Positions 53,366-63,727 are shown, counted from the first letter of the stretch. The stretch: 64,000 bases of DNA from Gordonia oryzae (GCF_003797185.1 NZ_RKMH01000005.1:186001-250000), one strand, 5' to 3'. A program made the numbers and translations. Notes: generated by a model from the sequence alone, not told the origin.

Positions 53366-54567
53366 CGACTGCACCGACATCGCTCACGTCGCCCGAACGC
53401 CATGGGCTGGGTGACGCCATCCGAACCTGGTGGGAAGGCCTCCCGCGGGTCATGCAGTGGCTCGTCGGGGTTCCATTGATCATCCTGATCGCCCTCCTTC
53501 CCGTCATCAATCCACCGCTGATCACCACGACTGCCACCAACTTCGGGGTGGTGATGGCGACCTTCGCGATGACCGCCCTGATCGCGGTCGGTCTCAACGT
53601 GGTGGTCGGGCAGACCGGTCTCCTCGACCTCGGATACGTCGGGTTCTACGCCGTCGGCGCTTACGTCGTCGCGCTGATGACCAGCCCGTCGAGTCCGTTG
53701 TGGGGCAGCACCGACCACGGGTTCTTCTCCGGTCCGTGGGCGTGGCTGGCGTGTGTGCCGCTCGCGATCATCATCACTGGGATCACCGGTGTCATCCTGG
53801 GCACGCCGACGCTGCGCGTGCGTGGCGACTACCTCGCGATCGTGACCCTCGGTTTCGGTGAGATCGTGCGGTTGCTCGCCGACAACCTCACCGACGTCAC
53901 CAACGGTGCGACCGGCTTGCAGAGCGTGCTCTACCCGGAGATCGGCCGGTCCGCCGACAGCTCCGGTGGTGTGTTCTCCACTGCCAACAACACCTCTTCC
54001 CTGAACTACGGCGTGTGGTGGTATTGGCTTGGCATCGTTGCGGTGATCATCGTGCTCATCGTCATCGGTAACCTCGAACGCAGCAGGGTCGGTCGCTCCT
54101 GGGTGGCCATCCGCGAGGACGAGGATGCTGCCGAGATCATGGGTGTGCCGACCTTCAAATACAAACTGTGGGCGTTCGTCATCGGAGCCGGGATCGGTGG
54201 TCTGTCCGGGGCGTTCTACGCCGGGCAGGTGCAGTACGTCGACCCCACGGCATTCACCGTCATCAACTCGATGCTGTTCCTGTGTGCGGTGGTCCTCGGC
54301 GGACAGGGCAACAAGCTCGGCGTGATCGCCGGTGCATTCATCATCATCTACCTACCCGCCCGCGTGCAGGGCATCTCGGTGGGTGGAGAAGCATTGAGCG
54401 AGTACAAGTATCTGTTCTTCGGGGTTGCCCTCGTGGTGCTGATGATCTTCCGTCCACAGGGGCTCTTTCCGGCACGCGCCCGGCTGATCACGTTTGGACG
54501 CCAGGTGTACACCGCGATCCGACGCACCCCCAAACCGGCGCCGTCGACCGAGGAGGCCGCCGCATGA
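53362..54567 (+). CDS. livM: Branched-chain amino-acid ABC transporter permease LivM
   Basis: 401 residues, second permease. After a 35-residue cytoplasmic lead it has VGLNVVVGQTGLLDLGYVGF, LRVRGDYLAIVTLGFGEIVR, the coupling region GRSWVAIREDEDAAEIMGVP and VVLGGQGNKLGVIAGAFI. It pairs with LivH to form the channel. ATGA overlaps at both ends. Confidence 0.94.
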   Translation: MTTAPTSLTSPERHGLGDAIRTWWEGLPRVMQWLVGVPLIILIALLPVINPPLITTTATNFGVVMATFAMTALIAVGLNVVVGQTGLLDLGYVGFYAVGAYVVALMTSPSSPLWGSTDHGFFSGPWAWLACVPLAIIITGITGVILGTPTLRVRGDYLAIVTLGFGEIVRLLADNLTDVTNGATGLQSVLYPEIGRSADSSGGVFSTANNTSSLNYGVWWYWLGIVAVIIVLIVIGNLERSRVGRSWVAIREDEDAAEIMGVPTFKYKLWAFVIGAGIGGLSGAFYAGQVQYVDPTAFTVINSMLFLCAVVLGGQGNKLGVIAGAFIIIYLPARVQGISVGGEALSEYKYLFFGVALVVLMIFRPQGLFPARARLITFGRQVYTAIRRTPKPAPSTEEAAA

Positions 54568-55541
54568 GTCACCGCATGCCCGACGAGCCGAGCCCGGCAT
54601 CCGGTGCGCCGGACCTCACCAAGCAGATCGCCGAGGTGCGCGCAGATCCCGAGGCGACCACCCTGGTCAATCCGACTCAGATCGACCCGGATCTGACTGA
54701 TCCCGTGGCGGTAGCCGAAGCCGTTGCACCGCAACGCGACATCGCGGTCGACAAGGGTGAAACCCTACTCAAGGTGGAGGGCCTGACCGTCGAATTCGGC
54801 GGCTTGGCCGCCCTCGACGACGTCAGTTTCGAGATCCGCCGCGGCGAGATCCTCGGCCTCATCGGACCGAACGGTGCGGGTAAGACGACCTGCTTCAACG
54901 CGATCACCGGGGTGTATCGACCCACCCGTGGCACGGTCACCTTCGACAATGCGCCGTTGGGAAAGCTCAAGCAGCACAAGATCACCCGTCGAGGGATAGC
55001 CCGCACCTTCCAGAACGTCCGGCTCTGGGGAGAGATGACCGCGCTGGAGAATGTCTGCGTGGGCACCGATGCGCGCCACAAGACCTCGGTGTTCGGCGGC
55101 ATCCTGCGGACACCCCGGCACTACCGGGAAGAGCGTGACGCGGTGGATCGCGGGATGGCGCTGCTGGAGTTCGTCGGGATCGGTCCACGCGCGGCGGAAA
55201 AGGCATCCAACCTTCCCTACGGCGATCAGCGTCGACTCGAGATCGCGCGAGCACTGGCCACCGAACCGAAACTCTTGTGCCTTGACGAACCCGCCGCAGG
55301 CTTCAACCCCAGCGAGAAGACCGCACTGATGGGCCTGATCCAGAAGATCCGACAGGACGGGTACACGATCCTGCTCATCGAGCACGACATGCGACTGGTC
55401 ATGGGCGTCACCGACCGGATCGTGGTGCTCGAGTTCGGCCGCAAGATCGCCGAAGGGTCACCCAAAGACGTCCGCGACAATCCGGCGGTGATCGCCGCCT
55501 ACCTGGGGGTACCCGATGACCAAATCGACGAACATGTCTGA
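54564..55541 (+). CDS. livG: Branched-chain amino-acid ABC transporter ATPase LivG
   Basis: 325 residues. An acidic N-terminal extension of about 65 residues (to [13 protein letters not shown]) precedes the ATPase; then Walker [30 protein letters not shown], the LivG-type signature [16 protein letters not shown], Walker [14 protein letters not shown] and [12 protein letters not shown]. The extension is longer than in E. coli LivG. livF starts within its last codons (26-bp overlap). Confidence 0.94.
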   Translation: MSHRMPDEPSPASGAPDLTKQIAEVRADPEATTLVNPTQIDPDLTDPVAVAEAVAPQRDIAVDKGETLLKVEGLTVEFGGLAALDDVSFEIRRGEILGLIGPNGAGKTTCFNAITGVYRPTRGTVTFDNAPLGKLKQHKITRRGIARTFQNVRLWGEMTALENVCVGTDARHKTSVFGGILRTPRHYREERDAVDRGMALLEFVGIGPRAAEKASNLPYGDQRRLEIARALATEPKLLCLDEPAAGFNPSEKTALMGLIQKIRQDGYTILLIEHDMRLVMGVTDRIVVLEFGRKIAEGSPKDVRDNPAVIAAYLGVPDDQIDEHV

Positions 55542-56334
55542 GCCGTTCGAATTTGCAGCGAGAGGTGCACCACGAGAGTCGGGGCAGTCGGTGTCCGGGA
55601 AATCGGTGTCGGTACCGCCGGTTCTCGAACTCACCGACGTCGTCATCCACTATGGACGTGTCCAGGCGCTGCACGGCATCTCGTTGCGGGTCGAGGCGGG
55701 TGAACTCGTGACGCTGCTCGGCGCCAACGGTGCGGGCAAGTCGACGACGATGCGTGGGATCTCCGGACTGAACAAGCTGACACAGGGTGACATTCGCTTC
55801 AACGGAGAGTCGATCACCCGCCTCGCACCACACGAGCGGGTCAAACGCGGCATCATCCAGGTTCCGGAGGGACGGCGTATCTTCCCGGGGATGACGGTCC
55901 TCGAGAACCTCGACATGGGTTGCTACGGGCGGAAATTCGAGAACAAGACGGCCTACAACGAGGCCCTGGAGCATGTGTTCGAGGTGTTTCCGCGGCTTGG
56001 TGAACGCCGAAAGCAATTCGGCGGAACGATGTCCGGTGGTGAGCAGCAGATGCTGGCCATCGGGCGCGCGCTGATGGCGCGGCCCAAGCTGCTGCTGCTG
56101 GACGAACCGTCGATGGGGCTGGCGCCCATGGTGATCCAACAAATCTTCCGGATCATCGGACAGATCAACAGTGAGGGCACGACGATCCTGCTGGTCGAAC
56201 AGAACGCGCAGCAGGCACTGAGCCGATCCGACCGCGGCTACATCCTCGAAACCGGATTGATCACCAAGGAGGGGGCAGGCAAGGATCTGCTCGTCGACGA
56301 CGCCGTGCGCGAGGCCTACCTCGGCGTTGCCTGA
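55516..56334 (+). CDS. livF: Branched-chain amino-acid ABC transporter ATPase LivF
   Basis: 272 residues. Walker A LLGANGAGKSTT, IIQVPEGRRIFPGMTVLENL, signature MSGGEQQMLAIGRALM, Walker B LLLLDEPSMGLAPM and LVEQNAQQALSRSD. About 35 extra N-terminal residues lie in the overlap with livG; ATG 55531 (MSEPFEF) is the alternative start. It completes the five-gene livKHMGF transporter. Confidence 0.93.
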   Translation: MTKSTNMSEPFEFAARGAPRESGQSVSGKSVSVPPVLELTDVVIHYGRVQALHGISLRVEAGELVTLLGANGAGKSTTMRGISGLNKLTQGDIRFNGESITRLAPHERVKRGIIQVPEGRRIFPGMTVLENLDMGCYGRKFENKTAYNEALEHVFEVFPRLGERRKQFGGTMSGGEQQMLAIGRALMARPKLLLLDEPSMGLAPMVIQQIFRIIGQINSEGTTILLVEQNAQQALSRSDRGYILETGLITKEGAGKDLLVDDAVREAYLGVA

Positions 56335-56370
56335 GCCCGATTCGCCTCGGCCCGCACGGAGAGTCGGGAC

Positions 56371-56620
56371 ATGACCGACACGACGGTTGTTTCCACCCGC
56401 GATCTCGATGTGACCAGTGAGCTTCTGGCGCACGAGTTCATCGACGATCCGGTCACGCGCTGGATAGAGAGTGGATCCGCGTGGCGACGTGCAGATGTTC
56501 TGCACCCTGGTCCGGTGGACGCCACCCAGCGATGTGGGAGCCGGACCTCGCGGTACGTGCCGCAGGGCCGGGCGGGGTCGCGGGCGGCGAAGGTCTGTCA
56601 GGGGTCGCCACTAGACTCGT
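56371..56620 (+). pseudogene. N-terminal remnant of a GNAT-like acetyltransferase
   Basis: ATG 56371 opens DVTSELLAHEFIDDPVTRWI, which looks like the start of a GNAT acetyltransferase, then frames change (MFCTLVRWT, then MWEPDLAVRAAGPGGVA) and the sequence ends just before polA. The acetyl-CoA-binding core is missing. An 85-codon frame stays open from the ATG but leaves the homologous frame. Family assignment is moderate. Confidence 0.45.
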
Positions 56621-56624
56621 CCGG

Positions 56625-59366
56625 GTGAGTCCCGCGAAGAGTTCGACCGCCACCCGAGGCAAGACCAAGGCCGGCACCCAGCCGACGCTGATGCTTCTCG
56701 ACGGGCATTCCCTGGCCTACCGGGCGTTCTTCGCGCTGCCGGCCGAGAACTTCAAGACCGAGACCGGTCAGCACACCAATGCGGTGTACGGCTTCACCTC
56801 GATGCTCATCAACCTGTTACGCGACGAGGAGCCGACCCACATTGCCGCGGCGTTCGACGTCTCCCGGAAAACCTTCCGCTCGGAGATGTACCCGGAGTAC
56901 AAGGCGCAGCGGTCGAAGTCGCCCGACGAGTTCAACGGCCAGGTCGATGTCACCAAGGAAGTGCTCGATGCGCTAGGGATCGGTGTGTTCGCCATCGACG
57001 GCTACGAGGCCGATGACATCATCGCCACGCTCGCCACCCAGGCCGAGGCACAGGGCTTCAAGGTCCTCGTCGTCACCGGCGACCGCGACTCGCTGCAGCT
57101 GGTCGACGACGCGGTGACCGTCCTCTACCCGCGCAAGGGTGTCTCCGACCTGACCCGCTTCACCCCGGAAGAGGTCGAGAAGAAGTACGGGCTGACGCCA
57201 TCGCAGTACCCCGATTACGCTGCGCTACGCGGGGATCCGAGTGACAATCTCCCGGGTATCCCGGGTGTGGGGGAGAAGACGGCATCGAAGTGGATTCGGG
57301 AATACGGTTCACTGGCCTCCCTCGTTGATCACGTGGATCAGATCAAGGGCAAGGTCGGCGACGCCTTGCGGGCCAATCTCGCGTCGGTGCAGACCAATCG
57401 TCAACTCACCGAACTCATCCGAGACATGGCACTGCCGGCTGGGCCCGACGACCTGGCCCGGGTCGGCTGGGATCGTGACCGCATCCACCAGTTGTTCGAC
57501 GATCTCGAGTTCCGAGTGCTGCGGGATCGGTTGTTCTCCACGCTCAGCTCGGTCGAGCCGGAGGCAGAAGCGGGCTTCGATCTCGACGGTTCGGTGCTGG
57601 CGGCTGGACAGATCGTCGGCTGGCTCGACGATCACGCACGCACCGGACGCACCGGGCTGACCGTGACCGCGCCACACACGGTTGTGGGTGCCGACATCAG
57701 CGGGATCGCTCTGGCCGCAGCAGACGGAGTGTCGGCGTATGTCGACATCACCCAGCTCGACCCGGCCGACGAGAAGGCACTCGGGGGCTGGCTGGCCGAC
57801 CCCGACACGCCCAAAGCCCTGCACGAAACCAAATGGGCGATCCACGCGCTGCGCTCGCGCGGTTGGAGGCTGCGCGGCGTCACCAGCGACACCGCGCTGG
57901 CCGCCTATCTGGTGCGCCCCGGCCAACGCTCGTTCAACCTCGACGATTTGGCTTTGCGCTATCTGCGTCGAGAGCTTCGCGCCGACGACGGTGCAGGCAA
58001 CGATCAGCTCTCGCTGCTCGACGAGGACGGTGGGTCGGCCCAACAGGCCGAACAGCACATGCTCGAGGCGCGTGCAGTCGCCGAACTCGCCGACACCCTT
58101 GACACCGAACTCGATCGCATCGATTCGCGGCCCCTGTTGACCGAAATGGAACTGCCGCTGCTGTTTGTCCTGTCGGATCTGGAGGCCGCAGGGATCGCGG
58201 TCGACGTCGATCACTTCGCCACCCTGGAGGAAGGTTTCTCCGAACGCATCCGCGCCGCCGCGGAAGCGGCCTACGAGGTCATTGGAGAACAGATCAATCT
58301 CGGGTCGCCCAAACAGCTACAGACGGTGCTGTTCGACAAACTCGAGATGCCCAAGACCAAGAAGACCAAAACCGGCTACACCACCGACGCCGATGCCTTG
58401 CAGATGCTGTACGAGAAGACCGAGCATCCGTTCCTCGCGCATCTACTCGAGCATCGTGATGCCACCCGGCTGAAGGTCACCGTCGACGGGCTGCTGAAAT
58501 CCGTCGCCGACGATGGCCGGATCCACACGACCTTCAATCAGACCGTCGCGGCCACTGGACGACTGTCGTCGACCGAACCGAACCTGCAGAACATCCCTGT
58601 GCGCACCGAGGCCGGCCGCGAGATCCGTCATGGCTTCATCGTCGGCCGCGCCGAGGACGGGACGCCGTTCGACCATCTGATGACCGCCGACTACAGCCAG
58701 ATCGAGATGCGCATCATGGCGCACCTGTCCGAGGACGCGGGGCTGATCGAGGCGTTCAATACCGGCGAGGATCTCCACAACTTCGTCGGGTCCCGCGCGT
58801 TCGGTGTGCCGATCGACGAGGTGACCACCGAAATGCGCCACCGCGTGAAGGCCATGTCGTACGGACTGGCCTACGGGCTCAGTGCTTTCGGGCTCGCAGC
58901 GCAGTTGCGGATCAGTCGCGATGAGGCCAAGGAACAGATGGAGGCATACTTCGCCCGGTTCGGTGGGGTGCGTGACTACCTGCACAACGTCGTCGCCGAG
59001 GCGCGCCGAAACGAATACACAGCAACATTGTTCGGTCGCCGACGCTATCTCCCCGATCTGAACAGCGACAACTGGCAGCGCCGCCAGGCAGCCGAACGCA
59101 TGGCGCTCAACGCACCCATCCAGGGCACTGCCGCCGACATCATCAAGGTCGCGATGATCAACGTTCACCAGCGGCTCACCGCCGAGAAGTTGGGCTCGCG
59201 GATGTTGCTGCAGGTGCACGACGAACTCGTCATCGAGGTCGCCGCCGGCGAGCGCGATCAGGTCGAGACCGTTGTCCGCGAAGAGATGGGCAACGCCATC
59301 ACGCTGTCGGTGCCGTTGGAGGTATCGGTCGGCTATGGCCGGTCGTGGGATGACGCCGCCCACTGA
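56625..59366 (+). CDS. polA: DNA polymerase I
   Basis: 913 residues. 5'-3' exonuclease domain (residues 1-310): LMLLDGHSLAYRAFFAL, FDVSRKTFRSEMYPEYKAQR, GYEADDIIATLA, GDRDSLQLVDD and NLPGIPGVGEKTASKWI. The middle 3'-5' exonuclease domain is degenerate, as in mycobacterial PolA. Polymerase domain: TGRLSSTEPNLQNIPVRTE, motif A MTADYSQIEMRIMAHLS, motif B MRHRVKAMSYGLAYGLSAFG and motif C LLQVHDELVIEV. GTG 56625 matches homologue starts; the frame extends upstream into the GNAT remnant. Confidence 0.97.
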   Translation: MSPAKSSTATRGKTKAGTQPTLMLLDGHSLAYRAFFALPAENFKTETGQHTNAVYGFTSMLINLLRDEEPTHIAAAFDVSRKTFRSEMYPEYKAQRSKSPDEFNGQVDVTKEVLDALGIGVFAIDGYEADDIIATLATQAEAQGFKVLVVTGDRDSLQLVDDAVTVLYPRKGVSDLTRFTPEEVEKKYGLTPSQYPDYAALRGDPSDNLPGIPGVGEKTASKWIREYGSLASLVDHVDQIKGKVGDALRANLASVQTNRQLTELIRDMALPAGPDDLARVGWDRDRIHQLFDDLEFRVLRDRLFSTLSSVEPEAEAGFDLDGSVLAAGQIVGWLDDHARTGRTGLTVTAPHTVVGADISGIALAAADGVSAYVDITQLDPADEKALGGWLADPDTPKALHETKWAIHALRSRGWRLRGVTSDTALAAYLVRPGQRSFNLDDLALRYLRRELRADDGAGNDQLSLLDEDGGSAQQAEQHMLEARAVAELADTLDTELDRIDSRPLLTEMELPLLFVLSDLEAAGIAVDVDHFATLEEGFSERIRAAAEAAYEVIGEQINLGSPKQLQTVLFDKLEMPKTKKTKTGYTTDADALQMLYEKTEHPFLAHLLEHRDATRLKVTVDGLLKSVADDGRIHTTFNQTVAATGRLSSTEPNLQNIPVRTEAGREIRHGFIVGRAEDGTPFDHLMTADYSQIEMRIMAHLSEDAGLIEAFNTGEDLHNFVGSRAFGVPIDEVTTEMRHRVKAMSYGLAYGLSAFGLAAQLRISRDEAKEQMEAYFARFGGVRDYLHNVVAEARRNEYTATLFGRRRYLPDLNSDNWQRRQAAERMALNAPIQGTAADIIKVAMINVHQRLTAEKLGSRMLLQVHDELVIEVAAGERDQVETVVREEMGNAITLSVPLEVSVGYGRSWDDAAH

Positions 59367-59413
59367 GGATCACCCTCCGACGATCCTGAGCAACCGACGA
59401 TGCCGAGTGGCCC

Positions 59414-59926
59414 ATGTATGACGACCGACGCTTGACCCGACCGCCGTGGGTGGTCCCGGTCGTGGTGGGTTGTGTCGTCGGTCTGATCATCGTCGCGGCG
59501 GTCATCGTGGGACTCACACTGTCTGGGGGTCCATGGAATACGGGTTCGAGTACGGCCGCAGACTCCACGGCGGCCCCGACGGTCGTCGTCACTGAGACGA
59601 CGACCGAGTCGGCCACGCCCACCGAGACCACCACCGGCGACAACACACAGGAGAACAGCGACCCGAGCGACACGCCGACCCCATCGCTTCCGGTTCCACC
59701 GGTCGCCGACACCGTTTGGTACGCACAGTTCGGTGCGTTCGGCAGCTACCGGCGGGCCGAACAAGCCCGCGACAACCACTACGGCTCGTTGATCCTGCCC
59801 GGTGAGATGCTCGGATCGGGCAGTCGCTACGTGGTGGCGCGTCCTGCCGAATCGCGCGCTGACGCCGAAGACGTCTGCGCGCACTTCGACTCCGGAACAT
59901 GCGTGGTCAAGCAACGCGTCGAGTGA
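59414..59926 (+). CDS. Membrane-anchored SPOR-like protein
   Basis: 170 residues: short cytoplasmic start, one transmembrane helix (VVPVVVGCVVGLIIVAAVIV, about residues 12-33), a threonine/proline-rich linker (TTTESATPTETTTGDNT), and a C-terminal domain of about 65 residues with WYAQFGAFGSYRRAEQARDN and YVVARPAESRADAEDVCAHF that resembles a SPOR peptidoglycan-binding fold. Two cysteines near the end could form a disulfide. Likely cell-wall facing; the SPOR assignment is by pattern only. It starts 47 bp after polA. Confidence 0.65.
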   Translation: MYDDRRLTRPPWVVPVVVGCVVGLIIVAAVIVGLTLSGGPWNTGSSTAADSTAAPTVVVTETTTESATPTETTTGDNTQENSDPSDTPTPSLPVPPVADTVWYAQFGAFGSYRRAEQARDNHYGSLILPGEMLGSGSRYVVARPAESRADAEDVCAHFDSGTCVVKQRVE

Positions 59927-59936
59927 CGGGGGTGGG

Positions 59937-60557
59937 TCAACGCGTCTCCAGAAGCAGCCGACGTTCGAGCGTGTCGAGTAGCAGGCCGAGCCCGAATTCG
60001 AAGGCCGCATCGGCGCGTTCGCGACCGCTCGGGGCGGCGGCGACCGCCCGGGCGAGCGAACTGTCGTCGGCAAGGGACGCGACCGACCAGACCGTCGCCG
60101 GTGCTGCGGCGTCGAGCGCCGAGCCGAGCGCGAAGGTGTCGAGGAGCGTGATGAGGTGCAGGATCTCCGGGTCGGCGAATCCGGCCGCGAAGAGGCACTG
60201 CGCGAGGTGGTCGTAGCTGTTCAAGATCGCCGGAGCCTCGACGGTCTGCCCGGTGAGCGCACGCACCAGCGCCGGATGCGCTTCGAATGCGTCCCGGTAA
60301 CTCCGCAACCACGTCGTGACCGCCGCCCGCCAGCCGCCGGACCAGTCAACGTCGTCCGCCATTGCCACCGCGATGGTGGCGCGTACCAGCTCGAGTACCT
60401 CTTCGCGTCCGGAGACGTGGTGGTAGAGCGAGGAGACCGCCACGCCCAGCCGTTTGGCCAGCCCCGGCATGGTGAAGGTCTCTTTCGCATCGAGCTCGGC
60501 GAGCGCGGCACGAGCGATCGAGTCGCGGTCGAGGAGCGGCGAGGTCGGTCGGGGCAC
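59937..60557 (-). CDS. TetR-family regulator
   Basis: 206 residues. Helix-turn-helix ETFTMPGLAKRLGVAVSSLY with HHVSGREEVLELV; the C-terminal domain (DAAFEFGLGLLLDTLERRLL) resembles the TetR_C_1/AcrR-like type. GTG 60557. Same strand as the downstream-read amidohydrolase and permease genes, separated by 35 bp from the amidohydrolase end, so it may be the last gene of that unit and regulate it, possibly through the palindrome at 63772. Confidence 0.85.
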   Translation of the reverse strand: MPRPTSPLLDRDSIARAALAELDAKETFTMPGLAKRLGVAVSSLYHHVSGREEVLELVRATIAVAMADDVDWSGGWRAAVTTWLRSYRDAFEAHPALVRALTGQTVEAPAILNSYDHLAQCLFAAGFADPEILHLITLLDTFALGSALDAAAPATVWSVASLADDSSLARAVAAAPSGRERADAAFEFGLGLLLDTLERRLLLETR

Positions 60558-60592
60558 GACGTCAGCCTAGGCCATGACCCCGCGCTTACCGA

Positions 60593-62188
60593 TCACGCTC
60601 GGAACACGAAACTGCCGTCGACCATCGTCGCAACGACAGGAGCGTCGGCCAGTTCGTCGGGTGGGGCGGTCAACGGGTCGACGGTGAACACGGTGAAGTC
60701 GGCGCGGGCACCGACTCCGATCCAGCCGGCATCGGCGGATCCTTGGGCGCGGGCAGCGTGCGAGGTGTACCCCTCCAAGGCCATCGAGGCGGTCAGCCCT
60801 TGCTCCGGGCACACCGGGATCTCGTCGAGATGACCTGCGCGACGGCGTAACTGCGCGTCGGCAAGGATCTTGCGTGGGTCGAACGGTGCCACCGGCCAGT
60901 CCGATCCGAGCGCCAACAGTGCTCCTGAGTCGCGGATGTCGCGGGTGCGGAACGCGCGATTCGCGCGCTCGGTACCGAGCCGGACCGACCAGTTGTCGCT
61001 CTGATCGCCACGCGTATAGAGGGTGCAGTGGTTGGGCTGCATGCTCGCGACGACGCCGGTCGCGGCGAACCGCGCCACGAGATCGTCGGGCAGAGTTTCG
61101 ATGTGCTCGATCCGATGCCGGACGCCGGTGGGTGGCGCCGGGGTGTCGGCGAGAGTGTCGAGGGCATATCGGATGCCCGCATCGCCGATCGCATGGGTCA
61201 CCGTCGGTACCCCACGCGCGGCGAGATAGCGGACGGCTTCGCGATACTCAGCCGGATCGGGCCACAGCGATGCGGTCGATTCGCCGTGTGTGTCGGCATG
61301 TTCGAGCCATGCGGTCCCGCCGTCGATGGTGCCGTCGATCATGAACTTCACCCCGTCGACCCGCCAACGCCGCCCGCCGCGCCTCTGCAACTCGACGATG
61401 TGGTCGAGCTGTGCGCGGTCGGTGCCGGGCATACAGAACGGCGCGAACCGCAACCGGATCGGTAGATCTCCCGAGTTCTCCAAGCCGGCGACGAGATCGC
61501 CGCTGTCCGCCTCGAAGTCCATGGCGTTACCCGAGGTGATCCCGGACCGCGCCATGGCGGTCAGCGACTCGTGCAGTCGCCGACGACGAGTAGTCGCCGG
61601 TTCGTTCGGTAGGGCGCGCTCGACGAGCTCGATGGCTTCGAGCTCGAGCAGGTGTCCGGAGGGGATCCCGTCAGTGCACACGATCTCAGCGTTGCCCGCG
61701 AAGGGGCGTGGTCCGTTCACCCCAGCCGCGTGCAACGCGGCCGGACTCGCGAGCGCCGAGTGCGCGTCGAAGAGATAGATGAACACGGGAACATCGTCAC
61801 CAAGTGCCTCGACGATCGGTGCATGGGTGATCGGCCGGCCGCCAAAGACGTTGGGGTCGAGCCCCCAGCCGAGCACCCACGCGTCGCGGCGGGGTGCGGC
61901 GCGTAACGCGACGACGAGTTCGTCGAGATTCCTCACCGACGAAAGGTCGTGTCCGGCAGTCATCTTCAAGCCCAGTACCGGATGAATGTGTCCGTCGATG
62001 AGTCCGGGCGTCAGGGTTGCGTCACCGAGATCGATGATGTCGGTGGCGCCACCGATCTCGGTCTTGATCGAGCGCGCATCGCCGATGGCGGTGACTCGGC
62101 CGTCCCGGACGGCGATCGCCTCGACGGGTGCGCCGGAGCGCAGGGTGTGGATGGTGCGGGCGAGCAGGACGGTGTCTGCCGAGCTCAT
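60593..62188 (-). CDS. YtcJ-type metal-dependent amidohydrolase
   Basis: 531 residues. The beta-barrel metal site is kept: LTPGLIDGHIHPVLGLK (HxH), the residues around VDGVKFMIDGTIDGGTAWLE, VTHAIGDAGI, RHRIEHIETLP and ALGSDWPVAPFDP with the final Asp; GVGARADFTVFTVDP closes the composite domain. YtcJ-type enzymes hydrolyse N-acyl or formamide-like bonds; the substrate here is unknown. The permease next to it suggests uptake and hydrolysis of an amino-acid-like compound. Confidence 0.88.
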   Translation of the reverse strand: MSSADTVLLARTIHTLRSGAPVEAIAVRDGRVTAIGDARSIKTEIGGATDIIDLGDATLTPGLIDGHIHPVLGLKMTAGHDLSSVRNLDELVVALRAAPRRDAWVLGWGLDPNVFGGRPITHAPIVEALGDDVPVFIYLFDAHSALASPAALHAAGVNGPRPFAGNAEIVCTDGIPSGHLLELEAIELVERALPNEPATTRRRRLHESLTAMARSGITSGNAMDFEADSGDLVAGLENSGDLPIRLRFAPFCMPGTDRAQLDHIVELQRRGGRRWRVDGVKFMIDGTIDGGTAWLEHADTHGESTASLWPDPAEYREAVRYLAARGVPTVTHAIGDAGIRYALDTLADTPAPPTGVRHRIEHIETLPDDLVARFAATGVVASMQPNHCTLYTRGDQSDNWSVRLGTERANRAFRTRDIRDSGALLALGSDWPVAPFDPRKILADAQLRRRAGHLDEIPVCPEQGLTASMALEGYTSHAARAQGSADAGWIGVGARADFTVFTVDPLTAPPDELADAPVVATMVDGSFVFRA

Positions 62189-62209
62189 TCGGTGATCTCC
62201 TCGTTCTGT

Positions 62210-63727
62210 TCAGCGTTCGGTATCGGCATGCGGGTCGTCGTACAGCCCGCCGATACGTTCGAAGATTTGTGGTCGGCGGAGCCGGAAGTATTGGGCTACC
62301 GCGATCCCTGCGAGCAACACGGCGCCGACGAGGCCGACCAGCCAGGTATTGGTGGTGGAGTCGGCATTGGTGAGCAGCTTGATCTTCGAGATCAGGACCG
62401 CCAGCGCCACACCGAGTACCACGATGCTGACGATTCCGGCGATGACGGCGACCCCTTCGACTCGCACGAGGCGCTTGCGCGCGAAATAGGCCACCGCGGC
62501 GATCGCGGTGATCAATTGTAGCGCAATGATTCCGAGTACTCCGGGGGTGTTCACCAGGAGCAGGAGACGGTAGTAGGGGTCGGCGCCGGCGATGGCGAAG
62601 GCGCCCACGACGACCGCGGCGATGACGGTTTGCAGTGCACCGGCGCGCGCCGGTGACCGGAACACCGGGTGTGTGCGGTCGAGATAGGCGGGCAGCACGC
62701 CATCGCGCGCCAGTGAATATGTGTAGCGGGTGATCGCATTGTGGAAAGCGATCTGTGAGGCCAAAGCACTGGTCACGATGAGTATCGACATGACGTCGGT
62801 GGCCCACGTTCCGACGTACTGGGTCATCGCGGAGAAGAACAGTCCCGCAATGTCGTTGGTGGCCGCGGCCTGGACCTCGCGGGCGCCGAAGGCCTGCACC
62901 ATCGACCAGACGATGAAGCAATACGCGATGGCCATGAAGCCGACCGCCCAGTATGTCGCCCGGGGAATGGTCCGGTCGGGGTTGCGCGCCTCCGAGCGGT
63001 AGAGCGCGGTGGACTCGAATCCCATGAACGCGGCGAAGGCGAAGGCGAGGGCGGCACCCATGCCGGGAGCGAACACCGCGGACGGATGGAAGGAGTCGAG
63101 GCCGATCCCGTGGGCGCCGCCCTGCGCCAGCACGGCGAACGACAATATCAGCAGGATCCCGGTTTCCAGGGAGAGCAGCACCCCGAGGAACTTCGCCCCC
63201 ACGTCTATTCCGCGCCGACCGACGTACCAGACGATCACGATCGCGGCGAGTGCGAGATAGGGCCACCCTATGGTGATGCCGAACAGGCGGGTGATCGCGT
63301 CCTGGGTCTGGATGGCCATCAAGCCGTAGACGCCGATCTGCAGGGCGTTGTAGGCGACGACGGCCAACAGCCCGCAACCGAGTCCCACGGACCGGCCGAG
63401 GCCGAGCGTGATGTAGGAGTAGAACGCTCCCTTTCCGCCGGTTGCCCTGGTCATCGCCATGAAGGCCACCGCGAAGATCGCGAATGCGGCACCGGCAACC
63501 AAGTAGGCGACCGGCGCCCCGGCCCCGCCGATGGACAATGCCAAGGGGGCGACGCCTGCCATCACGGTCAGTGGTGCGGCGGCCGCGATCACCATGAAGG
63601 CGATGGCGGGAGCGCCGAGCGCATTTTGTTTCAGGCCGATTCCGGGTGGTGGTGGACTGTCGGTGCCCTCGGGGCGCGCTGGCTCGGGCGGAGTGGCATT
63701 CGATGGGGTCGCCGGTTGTCGGGTCAT
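62210..63727 (-). CDS. APC-family amino acid permease
   Basis: 505 residues with about twelve spans. A proline-rich N-terminus, then GLKQNALGAPAIAFMVIAAA, AAPLTVMAGVAPLALSIGGA, RATGGKGAFYSYITLGLGR (APC helix-1/2 features), FMGFESTALYRSEARNPDRT and RYTYSLARDGVLPAYL. It probably imports an amino acid or amine used by the coupled amidohydrolase (21 bp downstream). ATG 63727 with GAGCAC-type weak ribosome site; divergent from the dehydrogenase gene. Confidence 0.9.
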   Translation of the reverse strand: MTRQPATPSNATPPEPARPEGTDSPPPPGIGLKQNALGAPAIAFMVIAAAAPLTVMAGVAPLALSIGGAGAPVAYLVAGAAFAIFAVAFMAMTRATGGKGAFYSYITLGLGRSVGLGCGLLAVVAYNALQIGVYGLMAIQTQDAITRLFGITIGWPYLALAAIVIVWYVGRRGIDVGAKFLGVLLSLETGILLILSFAVLAQGGAHGIGLDSFHPSAVFAPGMGAALAFAFAAFMGFESTALYRSEARNPDRTIPRATYWAVGFMAIAYCFIVWSMVQAFGAREVQAAATNDIAGLFFSAMTQYVGTWATDVMSILIVTSALASQIAFHNAITRYTYSLARDGVLPAYLDRTHPVFRSPARAGALQTVIAAVVVGAFAIAGADPYYRLLLLVNTPGVLGIIALQLITAIAAVAYFARKRLVRVEGVAVIAGIVSIVVLGVALAVLISKIKLLTNADSTTNTWLVGLVGAVLLAGIAVAQYFRLRRPQIFERIGGLYDDPHADTER

